A DNA stretch of 64,000 bases from an uncultured Lachnospiraceae bacterium (GTDB lineage Bacteria > Bacillota > Clostridia > Lachnospirales > Lachnospiraceae): positions 124,001 through 188,000 of the forward strand of contig CABUPO010000002.1 in assembly GCA_902493385.1 (NCBI GenBank), given 5' to 3'. Position 1 is the first letter of the stretch. Each line of letters opens with the position of its first letter. The notes beneath the pieces were generated by a model that had not been told where the DNA came from, searched no databases, and was given only the letters and a program-made list of their open reading frames with translations. Positions 8,440 to 17,993 of the stretch are shown piece by piece. Made by a program: the position numbers and the translations under genes.

Positions 8440-9453
8440 ATGGCTATTCTTGTTACAGGCGGAGCGGGCTATATCGGGTCGCATACAGTTGTTGAACTGC
8501 TTGATGCAGGGTATGAAGCAGTAGTCGTTGATAATCTGTGTAATTCAAGCAGAGAATCCATTGCCAGAGTTGAAGATATTACAGGAAAGAATGTAAAGTT
8601 TTATGAAGCGGATATTCTTGATGAGGACGCTTTGGAACAGATTTTTGTAAATGAGGATATTGAATCATGTATACACTTTGCCGGACTTAAGGCGGTAGGA
8701 GAGTCGGTTGCAAAGCCCTGGCTGTATTATAACAATAATATTACCGGAACCCTTACGCTGCTTAAGGTTATGGAAAGACATAACGTACGTAATATAGTGT
8801 TTTCTTCATCTGCTACCGTATATGGCGCGCCTAAGGAGATACCTATTACTGAGAATTGCCCTAAGGGTGAGATAACCAATCCATACGGTCAGACCAAGTC
8901 TATGTTAGAGCAGATTCTGACTGATATTCAGAAAGCTGACGACAGATGGAACGTTATACTTCTCAGATATTTTAATCCTATAGGAGCTCATAAGAGTGGA
9001 AAAATAGGAGAGAATCCTAATGGAATACCGAATAATCTTATGCCTTATATTACACAGGTTGCAGTTGGAAGGCTTGAATGTCTTGGAGTGTTCGGCAATG
9101 ATTATAATACCCATGACGGTACCGGAGTACGCGATTATATTCATGTCGTAGACCTTGCAAAAGGGCATGTTAAGGCAATTGAGAAGCTTAAGGATAACGA
9201 TGGCCTTAATATATACAATCTTGGTACAGGCATTGGATACAGCGTACTGGATATTGTTCATAATTTTGAAAAAGCTTCAGGACAGCATATTCCGTATGTT
9301 ATTAAACCAAGAAGGGCGGGAGACATAGACGCCTGTTATTCAGATCCGGGTAAGGCAATGAGAGAAATGGGCTGGAAGGCGGAGAACGGGATCCTGGAGA
9401 TGTGCGAGGATTCATGGAGATGGCAGAGCAGTAATCCTAACGGATATGAATAA
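8440..9453 (+). CDS. galE: UDP-glucose 4-epimerase
   Basis: Interconverts UDP-glucose and UDP-galactose (Leloir pathway and envelope sugar supply). 337 residues, a short-chain dehydrogenase fold with NAD motif GGAGYIGS near the start, SSSATVYG, and catalytic Tyr149-x3-Lys153 (YGQTK). AAAGGAG precedes the ATG. Only 27 bp separate it from the xylanase gene and no terminator intervenes, so it may lead the xylan operon. Confidence 0.97.
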   Translation: MAILVTGGAGYIGSHTVVELLDAGYEAVVVDNLCNSSRESIARVEDITGKNVKFYEADILDEDALEQIFVNEDIESCIHFAGLKAVGESVAKPWLYYNNNITGTLTLLKVMERHNVRNIVFSSSATVYGAPKEIPITENCPKGEITNPYGQTKSMLEQILTDIQKADDRWNVILLRYFNPIGAHKSGKIGENPNGIPNNLMPYITQVAVGRLECLGVFGNDYNTHDGTGVRDYIHVVDLAKGHVKAIEKLKDNDGLNIYNLGTGIGYSVLDIVHNFEKASGQHIPYVIKPRRAGDIDACYSDPGKAMREMGWKAENGILEMCEDSWRWQSSNPNGYE

Positions 9454-9480
9454 TATTAAGCTGAGACGGAGGAAATGTTT

Positions 9481-11487
9481 ATGAAAAAAGCGGGAAGGAT
9501 AGTATCAATTGTAATTGCTTTGTCTATGATTCTTAACGGAGGTCTGGCATCAGACGCATTGTGCGCCAGGGCAAAGGCTAAGCTGTCCGTAAAAAGAATT
9601 ACTATGGAAAAAGGTACTAAAAAGAATATAGTAATTAAGAATAAAAACAAATTATGCAAATACACTTTCAAATCCAAGAACAAAAAGATTGCAAAGGTGA
9701 ATGCAAAAGGAAAAGTAACCGCCGTAAAGAAAGGCACGACTAAGATTACTGTCAAAGAAAAAGCAAAAGGCGCAGAGAAAAGCCGCAGTCTTGGTACTGT
9801 TAAGGTTATAGTAAAAAATAAAAAAAATAATACGCAGCCTGACGTGTCTTCCACACAATCGCCAGGGAGCGGCGCTTCCGGGATTAATGTAAGTCAGACG
9901 CCCGAGCCGTCTGTTGAACCGTCGCCTGAACCTACAGTGTTTGTTCAGATTGATTTTTCTGACGGCGATATATCAAAGTTTTATCCTGAAGGAGACGGAG
10001 TAAAGATTGAGCTTTCAAAGGATGGGTATAATGATGATTTTTGTCTGAAAGCCGGCAGCAGAGATAATAGAAACGGCTGGTTTGGATGTGGTATGGCGTT
10101 TGACATAACGGATTATATTAAGGCTGGCAAACCATATAAGATTTCCTGTTATGTTAAATGTGATAAGAACGCGACAATGACTTTAAGAAGCATTAACAAC
10201 GCGGGCAGCGGAGGCTTTAACTGGCCGTCGCAGGTGGGCGACACGGTTGACGTTCAAGCAGGCCAGTGGACATATATGGAAGCGGTATATCTCGCGCCTG
10301 ATCAGATTAACGGTAAGGTGAGGCTGTACTGGGATGCGAGCGACACAGCTGATATATATTTGGATTCTATTGAATTTACCAATGCGGAATTAATCGATAA
10401 TACTTTCAAGACGCTTTTTACAGATATATTTGGACATGTTGGCGGCTGTAATACATACCAGCAGATGAGGGACTATAAAACCTTCACAACTGCTTTGTAC
10501 AACAGCGTAACTATGGAAAATGAGACAAAGCCGATGGCTTTTCTTAATGAAGGAAGTATCAGCGAATCTGTTCCGGAGGGATATATAATACCGGACAGTT
10601 ATATGGATTCCAAATATCCGGTACTTAATTTCCAGACGTTTGATAACGTTATTCAGACGGCGTATGAATATGGATTTCAGATACGTTTCCATGTACTTAT
10701 ATGGCATTCGCAGACCCCGGAATTTTTCTTTAAAAAGGGCTATAACAAAGAGCTGTCGTATGTGAATAAAGAATATATGAATGGACGTATGGAATATTAT
10801 ATACGTAATCTTATTAACCATATATATAATACTCCGCATGGAAAAGACGTAGTATACTGTATTGACGTTGCCAATGAGTATTTCCACAACTATGATCAGG
10901 GCTCAAAGTCAATGTGGAATACTATATTTTATCCTGATGAAAAGTCAGAGTCAGACCGTACCAATAAGCCGGAATATATTAAAAGAGCGTTTGAGATTAC
11001 ATATGACGAGCTTGAAAAGATGGGGCTCAACGGTAAGATAAAGCTTTTCTATAATGATTATAATACATATGAAGTTACCGACGATATAATTACAATGATT
11101 AATTACATCAATGAAGAAAGGAAAATATGCGACGGCGTAGGTATGCAGTCTCATTTGGATGTGGATTATCCGTCTCCGGGTATGAATGGAAAGATTGCCG
11201 CTGCCATTGACGCATTTGCCTCACAGGGGTATGAGATTCAGATTACTGAGCTCGATGTTACAGATTATGATAACAGCGGAAAACAGCTGCAATATTATAA
11301 AGACTTGTTTAATATGTTAGTTACGAAGAAAAAGAATGGCGTTAATATTACCGGAGTGACTTTCTGGGGACTGTGTGATTCTAATTCCTGGAGAAGAAGT
11401 GGAAAGCCGCTTCTGTTCAGCGCTGTATTTTCTCCGAAGCCTGTATTTTATGAAGTCATTGAAACAGCTAAGTCTGCATGGCAGTAA
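9481..11487 (+). CDS. Secreted GH10 endo-1,4-beta-xylanase with Ig-like module and CBM22/CBM4-like domain
   Basis: Hydrolyses the beta-1,4-xylan backbone outside the cell. 668 residues in order: signal peptide (about 1-29), lysine-rich Ig-like module (about 33-112), Pro/Ser/Glu linker (118-153), a carbohydrate-binding beta-sandwich resembling CBM4/9/22 (about 155-305; GWFGCGMAFDITDYIKAGK, YLDSIEF), and a GH10 barrel (about 310-665). Likely acid/base is Glu466 in DVANEYF and nucleophile Glu590 in QITELDV. An ATG at 9475 lies 2 bases from GGAGG; the ATG at 9481 is 8 bases away and is chosen. First of three clustered polysaccharide-active genes. Confidence 0.95.
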   Translation: MKKAGRIVSIVIALSMILNGGLASDALCARAKAKLSVKRITMEKGTKKNIVIKNKNKLCKYTFKSKNKKIAKVNAKGKVTAVKKGTTKITVKEKAKGAEKSRSLGTVKVIVKNKKNNTQPDVSSTQSPGSGASGINVSQTPEPSVEPSPEPTVFVQIDFSDGDISKFYPEGDGVKIELSKDGYNDDFCLKAGSRDNRNGWFGCGMAFDITDYIKAGKPYKISCYVKCDKNATMTLRSINNAGSGGFNWPSQVGDTVDVQAGQWTYMEAVYLAPDQINGKVRLYWDASDTADIYLDSIEFTNAELIDNTFKTLFTDIFGHVGGCNTYQQMRDYKTFTTALYNSVTMENETKPMAFLNEGSISESVPEGYIIPDSYMDSKYPVLNFQTFDNVIQTAYEYGFQIRFHVLIWHSQTPEFFFKKGYNKELSYVNKEYMNGRMEYYIRNLINHIYNTPHGKDVVYCIDVANEYFHNYDQGSKSMWNTIFYPDEKSESDRTNKPEYIKRAFEITYDELEKMGLNGKIKLFYNDYNTYEVTDDIITMINYINEERKICDGVGMQSHLDVDYPSPGMNGKIAAAIDAFASQGYEIQITELDVTDYDNSGKQLQYYKDLFNMLVTKKKNGVNITGVTFWGLCDSNSWRRSGKPLLFSAVFSPKPVFYEVIETAKSAWQ

Positions 11488-11518
11488 AGTTATCATATAA
11501 TTTGAGGAGGGATTTTAA

Positions 11519-13609
11519 ATGAATAAAAAAGTATTAAAAAAGGCTGTGTGTCTGGTTATGGCCGGAGCAATGGTTGTCGGCTCATTATATGTGGGCGGCG
11601 ATGCAAAGGCAGCAAAAAAGGCGGCGCTTAAAACCAAAAAGCTTACTGTAAATGTAGGTCAGAAAAAAACTATTAAGATTAAGAATAAGAAAAAGAAGAA
11701 TACCTACACATTTACATCCAGCAGGAAAGCTGTTGCCAAAGTAACTAAAAAGGGAAAAGTAACCGGAGTTAAGCAGGGAACTGCAAAGGTTACTGTTAAG
11801 GAAAAGAGTAAGGCAGGTAAAAAGATTACGACAAGAAAACTTGGTGTATGCAAGGTGAATGTAAAATCAGTTCAGACTAATGCAGACGCGGCTACGACTG
11901 TTCCAAATCAGAACAATACGCAGAATCCGTCTGTTGTACCTACACAGACTCCGGATAATCCGGGCGCTTTACCAACTGATATTCCGACTGAAGAGCCTCC
12001 AAAGGCTACGGTAGTTCCGGCATATTATAAGCAAAGTCTTTTGGATGCCGCAAGTGAGTACAATAACGAAGCTTACTTTGAAATGGGCGACACTATGATT
12101 TACGGAGGAATCTGTGATATTTCCTTAAAGATAAAGCAGGAATCAGGCAGCGATAAATCAGTTACAGTTGCTTATGAAGGAACATATCTTTCCTTCCAGC
12201 AAAATGGAGCTTACATTGATAAGAATTCTATGAACTGGGATACGCCGTCGTCAGGTTCGGAAGAGTTTACGGCACAGAGCGGAGAGACAGAGAAAACATT
12301 GTCTTTTGAAGTTCCGAAGTACTCAAGTGATTTTAACATTAGAATTTCATGTGAAGGCGCATTTACAATTGAGAGCCTTACGGTTAATACAAAGCCTTGT
12401 AAAGACGCAGATTATGCTGAGATGGTAGGTAATTCGCTGCGCGCCGGGGGCAATAATGCAAGAATTAAGAAGGCTATTGAAAAGGCAAAATCCGGTGAAG
12501 ACGTAACGCTTGCATATCTCGGAGGTTCGATTACAGAAGGATTTGCCGCGTCTGAGACAAAGAACTCTGATTGTTATGCAGAGACTTCTTACAGAGAGTT
12601 CAAAGAGACCTTTGGCGCTGGAGACGGAAGCAACGTTCATTTTATTAATGCGGGAATGAGTGGAACTCCTTCAAGCCTTGGAATTATCCGTTATCAGAGG
12701 GATGTCCTTGACCAGATGGAGTACGGTGAATATCCTGATATTCTGTTTATTGACTTTGCAGTTAATGACGGTGACGACGGAGAGACATATGAAAGTATTA
12801 TAAGAACTGCGCTCGCTCAGGGCTCGGCAGTTGTTCTCATGTTCGTATTATATATAAGCGGAAGCGGACGTGAGGCAGATTACGCTACTATTGGTGAGAA
12901 TTACGACCTTGTAATGGTAAGCCCTGATTCAGGACAGAAGGCAGGCGCTTCCGATAAAACGGCGTTTGACAACTGGTTCTACTGGTCAGACGGACATCCT
13001 GACGTAGGCGGACACAGATATATGGCAGACTGTATTATGAATATGTTCTATACTGTAGACGGTCAGGATGCGGCAGAAGATAATATATCAGATGTTTTTG
13101 CAATGAATACAGCTAAAACAAGAGGTAACTATTATATCGGAACTAAGACTCTTGAGTCTACAACTGATATTTCAAAGCATCCTTCAGTATTAGAGCTGAA
13201 TGCAGGAGGATTTAACGGAAACGATGATGCGCAGCCTGGACTGCAGTATATCAAAGACGGTGTTGAGGGTATGAAGTGGTTCCCTAATGAATGGGCTCAT
13301 ACGTCATCTTCAGGAAATGAAAGCATGACTGCAAAGATTAAATGCAACAGTCTTCTTATTGCATACAAGCAGGCAGGAAGCGGATTTGGAAAAGCTGAAG
13401 TATATGTAGACGGAAAGCTTGCTAAGACGCTTAGCAACAGTACAGGTGGATGGAATAACGCAGTTATTGAGAAGGTTATTGCATCTGAGACGGTTGCGGA
13501 GCATGATATCGAGATTAAGATGGCTGCAGGTGATGAATCAAAACCGTTTACAATATATGCAATCGGATACAGCAATAAGGATGAATTTATCGAATCAATT
13601 AATAAATGA
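11519..13609 (+). CDS. Secreted SGNH/GDSL carbohydrate esterase 1 with Ig-like module
   Basis: Probable acetyl esterase removing acetyl side groups from xylan or a related hemicellulose. 696 residues: signal peptide (about 1-32), lysine-rich Ig-like module (about 33-118), Thr/Pro linker (to about 165), an N-terminal beta domain, the SGNH catalytic domain (about 300-520; Ser337 in GGSITEG, NAGMSGTPSSLG, AVNDGDD, SDGHPDVGGH) and a C-terminal beta-sandwich (to 696). Block V reads D491-G-H493, one residue shorter than the usual DxxH. GAGGAGG precedes the ATG, 31 bp after the xylanase. CE17-type mannan esterase is an alternative substrate assignment. Confidence 0.88.
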   Translation: MNKKVLKKAVCLVMAGAMVVGSLYVGGDAKAAKKAALKTKKLTVNVGQKKTIKIKNKKKKNTYTFTSSRKAVAKVTKKGKVTGVKQGTAKVTVKEKSKAGKKITTRKLGVCKVNVKSVQTNADAATTVPNQNNTQNPSVVPTQTPDNPGALPTDIPTEEPPKATVVPAYYKQSLLDAASEYNNEAYFEMGDTMIYGGICDISLKIKQESGSDKSVTVAYEGTYLSFQQNGAYIDKNSMNWDTPSSGSEEFTAQSGETEKTLSFEVPKYSSDFNIRISCEGAFTIESLTVNTKPCKDADYAEMVGNSLRAGGNNARIKKAIEKAKSGEDVTLAYLGGSITEGFAASETKNSDCYAETSYREFKETFGAGDGSNVHFINAGMSGTPSSLGIIRYQRDVLDQMEYGEYPDILFIDFAVNDGDDGETYESIIRTALAQGSAVVLMFVLYISGSGREADYATIGENYDLVMVSPDSGQKAGASDKTAFDNWFYWSDGHPDVGGHRYMADCIMNMFYTVDGQDAAEDNISDVFAMNTAKTRGNYYIGTKTLESTTDISKHPSVLELNAGGFNGNDDAQPGLQYIKDGVEGMKWFPNEWAHTSSSGNESMTAKIKCNSLLIAYKQAGSGFGKAEVYVDGKLAKTLSNSTGGWNNAVIEKVIASETVAEHDIEIKMAAGDESKPFTIYAIGYSNKDEFIESINK

Positions 13610-13624
13610 TAAGGAGAATTTTTT

Positions 13625-15673
13625 ATGGACGCAAAGAGTATAAAGAAAGCTCTTTCATGTATCCTTATTACAGCTATGGTAACATCGGTATGCAATACTA
13701 CCGGTGTTACGGCTGCCAAAAAGGCTGTATTAAAGACGAAGAAGATTTCTGTGGAAGCGGGTTCATCAAAGAAAATTGTTATTAAGAATAAGGATAAAAA
13801 GAAAAAATATACTTTTAAAAGCAATAAGAATAAAATCGCAAAGGTTAATAAGAGCGGAAAAGTAACCGGAATTAAGAAGGGAACTGCAAAGGTTACTGTT
13901 AAGGAAACGGTTAAAAAGAAAAAATCAAGAAAGCTTGGTGTTGTTAAAGTGACAGTCAGTGCTAAATACAATACGCCTGTACTTAATACTGAAAAAGCGT
14001 CTGCAGCGCCTACAGGTACGCCTGTTCCGGGAAATAACGGTGCGTCTGACAATTCTACGGTTATTTCTACAGATACGCCTGTTCCGGGACCTACTATGGA
14101 GCCGGCATACGGTACATATGAATTTGATGCATTTACTTTGAATGGTGATTATTCACTGAATATGGATAATCTTATTAAATACGGAGCTAAGTGCGATATT
14201 ACGTTTATGGCAGAGAATAAGGGTAGTGATACTGATATATCTGTTACGTATTCAGGAACAAAAGCCAGTGAGAACGGAGCTGTATTTTCAGGCGACAGTA
14301 AAAGCGTTGCAATATCACAGGGAAGTTCAGAGCAGACAGTAACGCTTAATATAGACAGATATATGGCGGACTGCAGAATTGATTTTTCTTCGTCGTCAGA
14401 AATAAATATTACTGACGTAAGGGTAGCAACCCAGCCTTTTGACGGCGCTGATTATGCTAAGATGATAGACGATACATTTATATCGGCAGGCAATACAGAC
14501 AGACTTAAGAAAGTAATTAATAAAGCAAGAAGCGGACAAGACGTAACTTTGGCATACATTGGAGGCTCAATAACTGAAGGCGCAGGAGCTACCGGCGTTA
14601 CTACCAATGCAGACTGCTATGCCGAAAAGTCATATAATGAATTTAAGATGGCTTATGGATGCGGAGACGGAAGCAATGTACATTTTATTAACGCGGGAAT
14701 GAGCGGAACGCCTTCATCGCTTGGGGTCATACGTTATCAGAACGACGTGCTTAATCAGATGGAATACGGTAAATATCCTGACGTGCTCTGTATTGAATTT
14801 GTTGTAAATGACTATGATGAATGTACTAAGGGCGAAGGAATAGAAAGCATCATACGTCAGGCGCTCGAACAGGGTACAGCGGTGTTTTTGATGTTTGCAC
14901 ATACTGTTAATTTTGATACTGGAAAGCAGGAATATTACATACCGTTAGGCGAGAAATATAATCTTCCTATGGTTAGTGTGAAAAATGGTCTGACAGAAGT
15001 TATAGACCCTGATAATACTAAGAACTGTGCCGCAACCAAATGGTTTTTCAGCGACGATACTCTTCATCCTAATGTGTCAGGACACAGATATATGGCTGAT
15101 GCTATAATGAATGTATTTTATATGGCTGATGCAGCTGAGACGAGCGGTAATGAAGATATTGTTATTGATAATGTCGTGCCCGTGTACGGCAAATCCTTTA
15201 CCGGTATGACTATGCTTGATTCTACAGTCAATCCGGATGATGTAAACGCAATAGTTTCGCTTGATGCAGGAAGTTTTTCGGATGTGGATACGCAGCAGAT
15301 GTCATTTCAGTATAAAAAGGGCGGTAAAGACGGAGTACCCTGGTTCCCTAACTGCTGGATGCATAATTCCGGCGAAGAAAGCTTTAAGGCTACGGTAAAA
15401 TGCAGTAATATGATGATAGCTTATAAGCTTACGTCAAGCCAGGAATTTGGTATTGCTGAACTGTATGTTGACGGAGTTCTTAAGGAAACCATGAATGGTT
15501 ATCAGAATGACGGCTGGAATAATGCTACAGTAAGGGTTGTATTCAAGGAAGACGATATAGCTGAGCATCAGTTTGAGATTAAGATGGCAGACGGCCAGGA
15601 GAATAAGAAATTTACTATATATGCCATAGGATATACTAATGCTGATGATTATAAGGATTCTTTGAATAAGTGA
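13625..15673 (+). CDS. Secreted SGNH/GDSL carbohydrate esterase 2 with Ig-like module
   Basis: Paralogue of the preceding gene with the same layout in 682 residues: signal peptide, Ig-like module (about 31-113), linker with repeated TPVPG units, beta domain, SGNH domain (Ser315 in GGSITEG, NAGMSGTPSSLG, VVNDYDE, DTLHPNVSGH with Asp478 and His481) and C-terminal beta-sandwich. Block V here has the normal DxxH spacing. The start lies 15 bp after esterase 1, with AAGGAG upstream. The pair probably deacetylates different positions or substrates of the same hemicellulose; that is inference. Confidence 0.88.
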   Translation: MDAKSIKKALSCILITAMVTSVCNTTGVTAAKKAVLKTKKISVEAGSSKKIVIKNKDKKKKYTFKSNKNKIAKVNKSGKVTGIKKGTAKVTVKETVKKKKSRKLGVVKVTVSAKYNTPVLNTEKASAAPTGTPVPGNNGASDNSTVISTDTPVPGPTMEPAYGTYEFDAFTLNGDYSLNMDNLIKYGAKCDITFMAENKGSDTDISVTYSGTKASENGAVFSGDSKSVAISQGSSEQTVTLNIDRYMADCRIDFSSSSEINITDVRVATQPFDGADYAKMIDDTFISAGNTDRLKKVINKARSGQDVTLAYIGGSITEGAGATGVTTNADCYAEKSYNEFKMAYGCGDGSNVHFINAGMSGTPSSLGVIRYQNDVLNQMEYGKYPDVLCIEFVVNDYDECTKGEGIESIIRQALEQGTAVFLMFAHTVNFDTGKQEYYIPLGEKYNLPMVSVKNGLTEVIDPDNTKNCAATKWFFSDDTLHPNVSGHRYMADAIMNVFYMADAAETSGNEDIVIDNVVPVYGKSFTGMTMLDSTVNPDDVNAIVSLDAGSFSDVDTQQMSFQYKKGGKDGVPWFPNCWMHNSGEESFKATVKCSNMMIAYKLTSSQEFGIAELYVDGVLKETMNGYQNDGWNNATVRVVFKEDDIAEHQFEIKMADGQENKKFTIYAIGYTNADDYKDSLNK

Positions 15674-15730
15674 TATTTCATGCGGTAAGTCTGCCGGACT
15701 GGAATAATTGTATTTTAGCCCGGCGTGCAA

Positions 15731-15777
15731 CGTGGCGGCAGGCGAAACATGCTCTGTGTGTTTTGTCTGCTGCCACG
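15731..15777 (+). terminator. 13-bp hairpin between the esterase operon and uridine phosphorylase
   Basis: CGTGGCGGCAGGC (15731-15743) pairs along its full length with GTCTGCTGCCACG (15765-15777), including two or three G-T pairs. The T-run downstream is weak (TATATTTC), so it may be an imperfect terminator or a leader structure of the next gene. Confidence 0.5.
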
Positions 15778-15799
15778 TATATTTCAGGAGGTGTCTTAA

Positions 15800-16582
15800 T
15801 TGATATATTCACAGGGAGATGGCAGACAGTATCATATAGGATGCAATAACAAAGATGTGGGAAGGTATGTAATACTTACAGGAGATCCGAAAAGATGTGT
15901 TAAAATTGCTGAATATTTTGATGATGCACATCTAGTTGCTGATAACAGGGAATTTGTCACATATACCGGGATGCTGGGTGGAGAAAAAATAAGCGTAACA
16001 TCTACAGGAATCGGAGGGCCGTCAGCATCAATTGCGATGGAAGAGCTTGTTAAGTGCGGGGCAGATACATTTATCAGAGTCGGAACATGCGGAGGTATGC
16101 AGAAAGATATACTTGGCGGCGATATAGTTATTGCTAACGGCGCGGTAAGAATGGAAGGTACGACTAAGGAATATGCGCCTGTAGAATATCCTGCAGTTGC
16201 CGATTATAACATTGTAAACGAGCTTGCCTGCGCGGCAGATAAGCTTGGCTTCAGATATCACGTAGGAGTATGTCAGAGTAAGGATTCATTTTACGGACAG
16301 CATGACCCTGAGATTATGCCGGTATCCTATGAGCTTATGAACAAATGGGAGGCGTGGTGCAGAATGGGCTGTCTTGCTTCTGAAATGGAGACGGCGGCGT
16401 TATTTATTGTTGGCAGTTTTCTCAGGGTAAGAGTAGGTTCGGCGCTTCTTGTGATTGCTAATCAGGAGAGGGAAAAACTTGGACTTAGCAATACTGAGTG
16501 CTATGATACTGAAAAAGCAATTATGACTGCGGTAACGGCAATGAAGCATATTATAGATAAGGATAAAAATGTTGCTTTATAA
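15800..16582 (+). CDS. udp: Uridine phosphorylase (nucleoside phosphorylase family 1)
   Basis: Splits uridine with phosphate to uracil and ribose 1-phosphate in pyrimidine salvage. 260 residues. Family motifs are visible: VILTGDPKRC, TGIGGPSASIAMEEL, FIRVGTCGGMQ and the specificity/catalytic segment CLASEMETAALF. The start is TTG at 15800, 8 bases after CAGGAGG, giving MIYSQGDGRQYHIG, the expected N-terminus. It sits before pyrH, another uridine-nucleotide enzyme. Related nucleosidases cannot be fully excluded. Confidence 0.9.
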   Translation: MIYSQGDGRQYHIGCNNKDVGRYVILTGDPKRCVKIAEYFDDAHLVADNREFVTYTGMLGGEKISVTSTGIGGPSASIAMEELVKCGADTFIRVGTCGGMQKDILGGDIVIANGAVRMEGTTKEYAPVEYPAVADYNIVNELACAADKLGFRYHVGVCQSKDSFYGQHDPEIMPVSYELMNKWEAWCRMGCLASEMETAALFIVGSFLRVRVGSALLVIANQEREKLGLSNTECYDTEKAIMTAVTAMKHIIDKDKNVAL

Positions 16583-16642
16583 ACGAAGGTAGTATATAAT
16601 ATGTAGGATAGTTTTATGGTAAATATTACAGGGAGGATGAAT

Positions 16643-17347
16643 ATGGCTGCTTATAAAAGAGTTCTTTTAAAACTGAGCGGGGAAGCTTTATCAGGCGACA
16701 AAAAAACAGGGTTTGATGAAGAGACTTGTAAGAAGACTGCGATGCAGATTAAAGAAATAATCAATAATCAGACGGAAGTTGCCATTGTTATCGGAGGAGG
16801 CAATTTTTGGAGAGGAAGAACGAGTGAGAATATTGACCGTACAAAAGCTGACCAGATAGGAATGCTGGCTACGGTTATGAATTGTATATATATGTCTGAG
16901 ATATTAAGAAGCGTGGGTGTCGGAACAGTTATTATGACGCCGTTTGAATGTGGTTCATTTACGACTCTGTTTTCAAAGGACGGCGTAATGAAGGCTTTTA
17001 AGGAAAGAAAAGTTGTATTTTTTGCGGGTGGTACGGGACATCCGTATTTCTCGACAGATACAGCGACGGCTCTTCGTGCGATTGAGATTGAGGCGGATGT
17101 TATTCTTGCCGCAAAAGCGATTGACGGAGTATATAACGCAGACCCTAAGACCAATCCGGACGCTGTAAAGTACGATACTTTATCCTTTGCTGAGATTGTA
17201 GATGGAAAGCTTGGAGTAATAGACCTTGCCGCATCTGTTTTATGTATGGAGAATAATATGCCGATGCTTATATTCGGGCTTAATGACGAGGGAAGCATTG
17301 TTAACGCGGCAGCTGGCAAATCAAACGGAACGGTTATCACTGTTTAA
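16643..17347 (+). CDS. pyrH: Uridylate kinase (UMP kinase)
   Basis: Phosphorylates UMP to UDP; bacterial hexameric amino-acid-kinase fold. 234 residues from the ATG at 16643, which has GGGAGG 6 bases upstream; the in-frame ATG at 16616 lacks a site. Motifs: YKRVLLKLSGEAL, VIGGGNFWRG, GTGHPYFSTDTAT, NADPKTNPDAVKYD. Followed by frr, a very common pairing. Confidence 0.97.
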   Translation: MAAYKRVLLKLSGEALSGDKKTGFDEETCKKTAMQIKEIINNQTEVAIVIGGGNFWRGRTSENIDRTKADQIGMLATVMNCIYMSEILRSVGVGTVIMTPFECGSFTTLFSKDGVMKAFKERKVVFFAGGTGHPYFSTDTATALRAIEIEADVILAAKAIDGVYNADPKTNPDAVKYDTLSFAEIVDGKLGVIDLAASVLCMENNMPMLIFGLNDEGSIVNAAAGKSNGTVITV

Positions 17348-17368
17348 TATTATTAGGAGGGTACGATA

Positions 17369-17917
17369 ATGGAAATCAAAGAATTTGAAAGCAAAATGCA
17401 GAAATCACTGGCAAGTCTTGAGGAAGAATATGTGTCAATAAGAGCAGGACGTGCTAATCCGCATATACTTGACAAGATTACGGTTGATTATTACGGAACG
17501 CCGTCGCCGCTTCAGTCTGTGGCTAATATATCTGTGCCTGAGGCAAGAGTAATACAGATACAGCCATGGGAGTCGTCTCTTATAAAAGAGATTGAAAAGG
17601 CAATCATGCTGTCTGATATAGGAATTACCCCGTCTAATGACGGAAGGATAATAAGGCTTGTATTTCCTGAGCTTACTGAGGACAGACGTAAAGAGCTTGT
17701 AAAAGACGTTAAAAAGAAGGCTGAGAACGCAAAAGTTGCCATAAGGAATATAAGAAGAGACGGTAACGATACAATTAAGAAGAGCCAAAAAGCTAATGAG
17801 ATTTCAGAGGATGAGGCAAAGCAGCTTGAAGATAAAATTCAGAAGCTTACAGATAAGTATGTAGGAATGATTGACAGTGTGATGGATAGCAAGTCACAGG
17901 AAATCATGAAGGTCTGA
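17369..17917 (+). CDS. frr: Ribosome recycling factor
   Basis: Splits post-termination ribosomes together with EF-G. 182 residues, the standard length, with SIRAGRANPHILDKITVDYYGTPSPL and RIIRLVFPELTEDRRKELVK. AGGAGG precedes the ATG, 21 bp after pyrH. A terminator hairpin follows. Confidence 0.98.
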   Translation: MEIKEFESKMQKSLASLEEEYVSIRAGRANPHILDKITVDYYGTPSPLQSVANISVPEARVIQIQPWESSLIKEIEKAIMLSDIGITPSNDGRIIRLVFPELTEDRRKELVKDVKKKAENAKVAIRNIRRDGNDTIKKSQKANEISEDEAKQLEDKIQKLTDKYVGMIDSVMDSKSQEIMKV

Positions 17918-17944
17918 TATAATAATATTTTGCTTATACACAAA

Positions 17945-17974
17945 AGGGCAGTTCGTTTACACTGCCCTGTTTTT
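17945..17974 (+). terminator. Rho-independent terminator after frr
   Basis: GGGCAGT (17946-17952) pairs with ACTGCCC (17961-17967), extended by flanking A-T pairs, followed by TGTTTTT. uppS starts 20 bases later, so read-through or a nearby promoter must supply that gene. Confidence 0.8.
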
Positions 17975-17993
17975 GAAGCTATGGAGGATTAGT

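Noticed and set aside
13297..14052. Long minus-strand open frame (251 codons) across the end of esterase 1 and start of esterase 2
   Set aside because: It is the antisense of lysine-rich (AAA/AAG) coding sequence, which yields stop-poor Phe/Leu-rich translations; no ribosome site or family resemblance.
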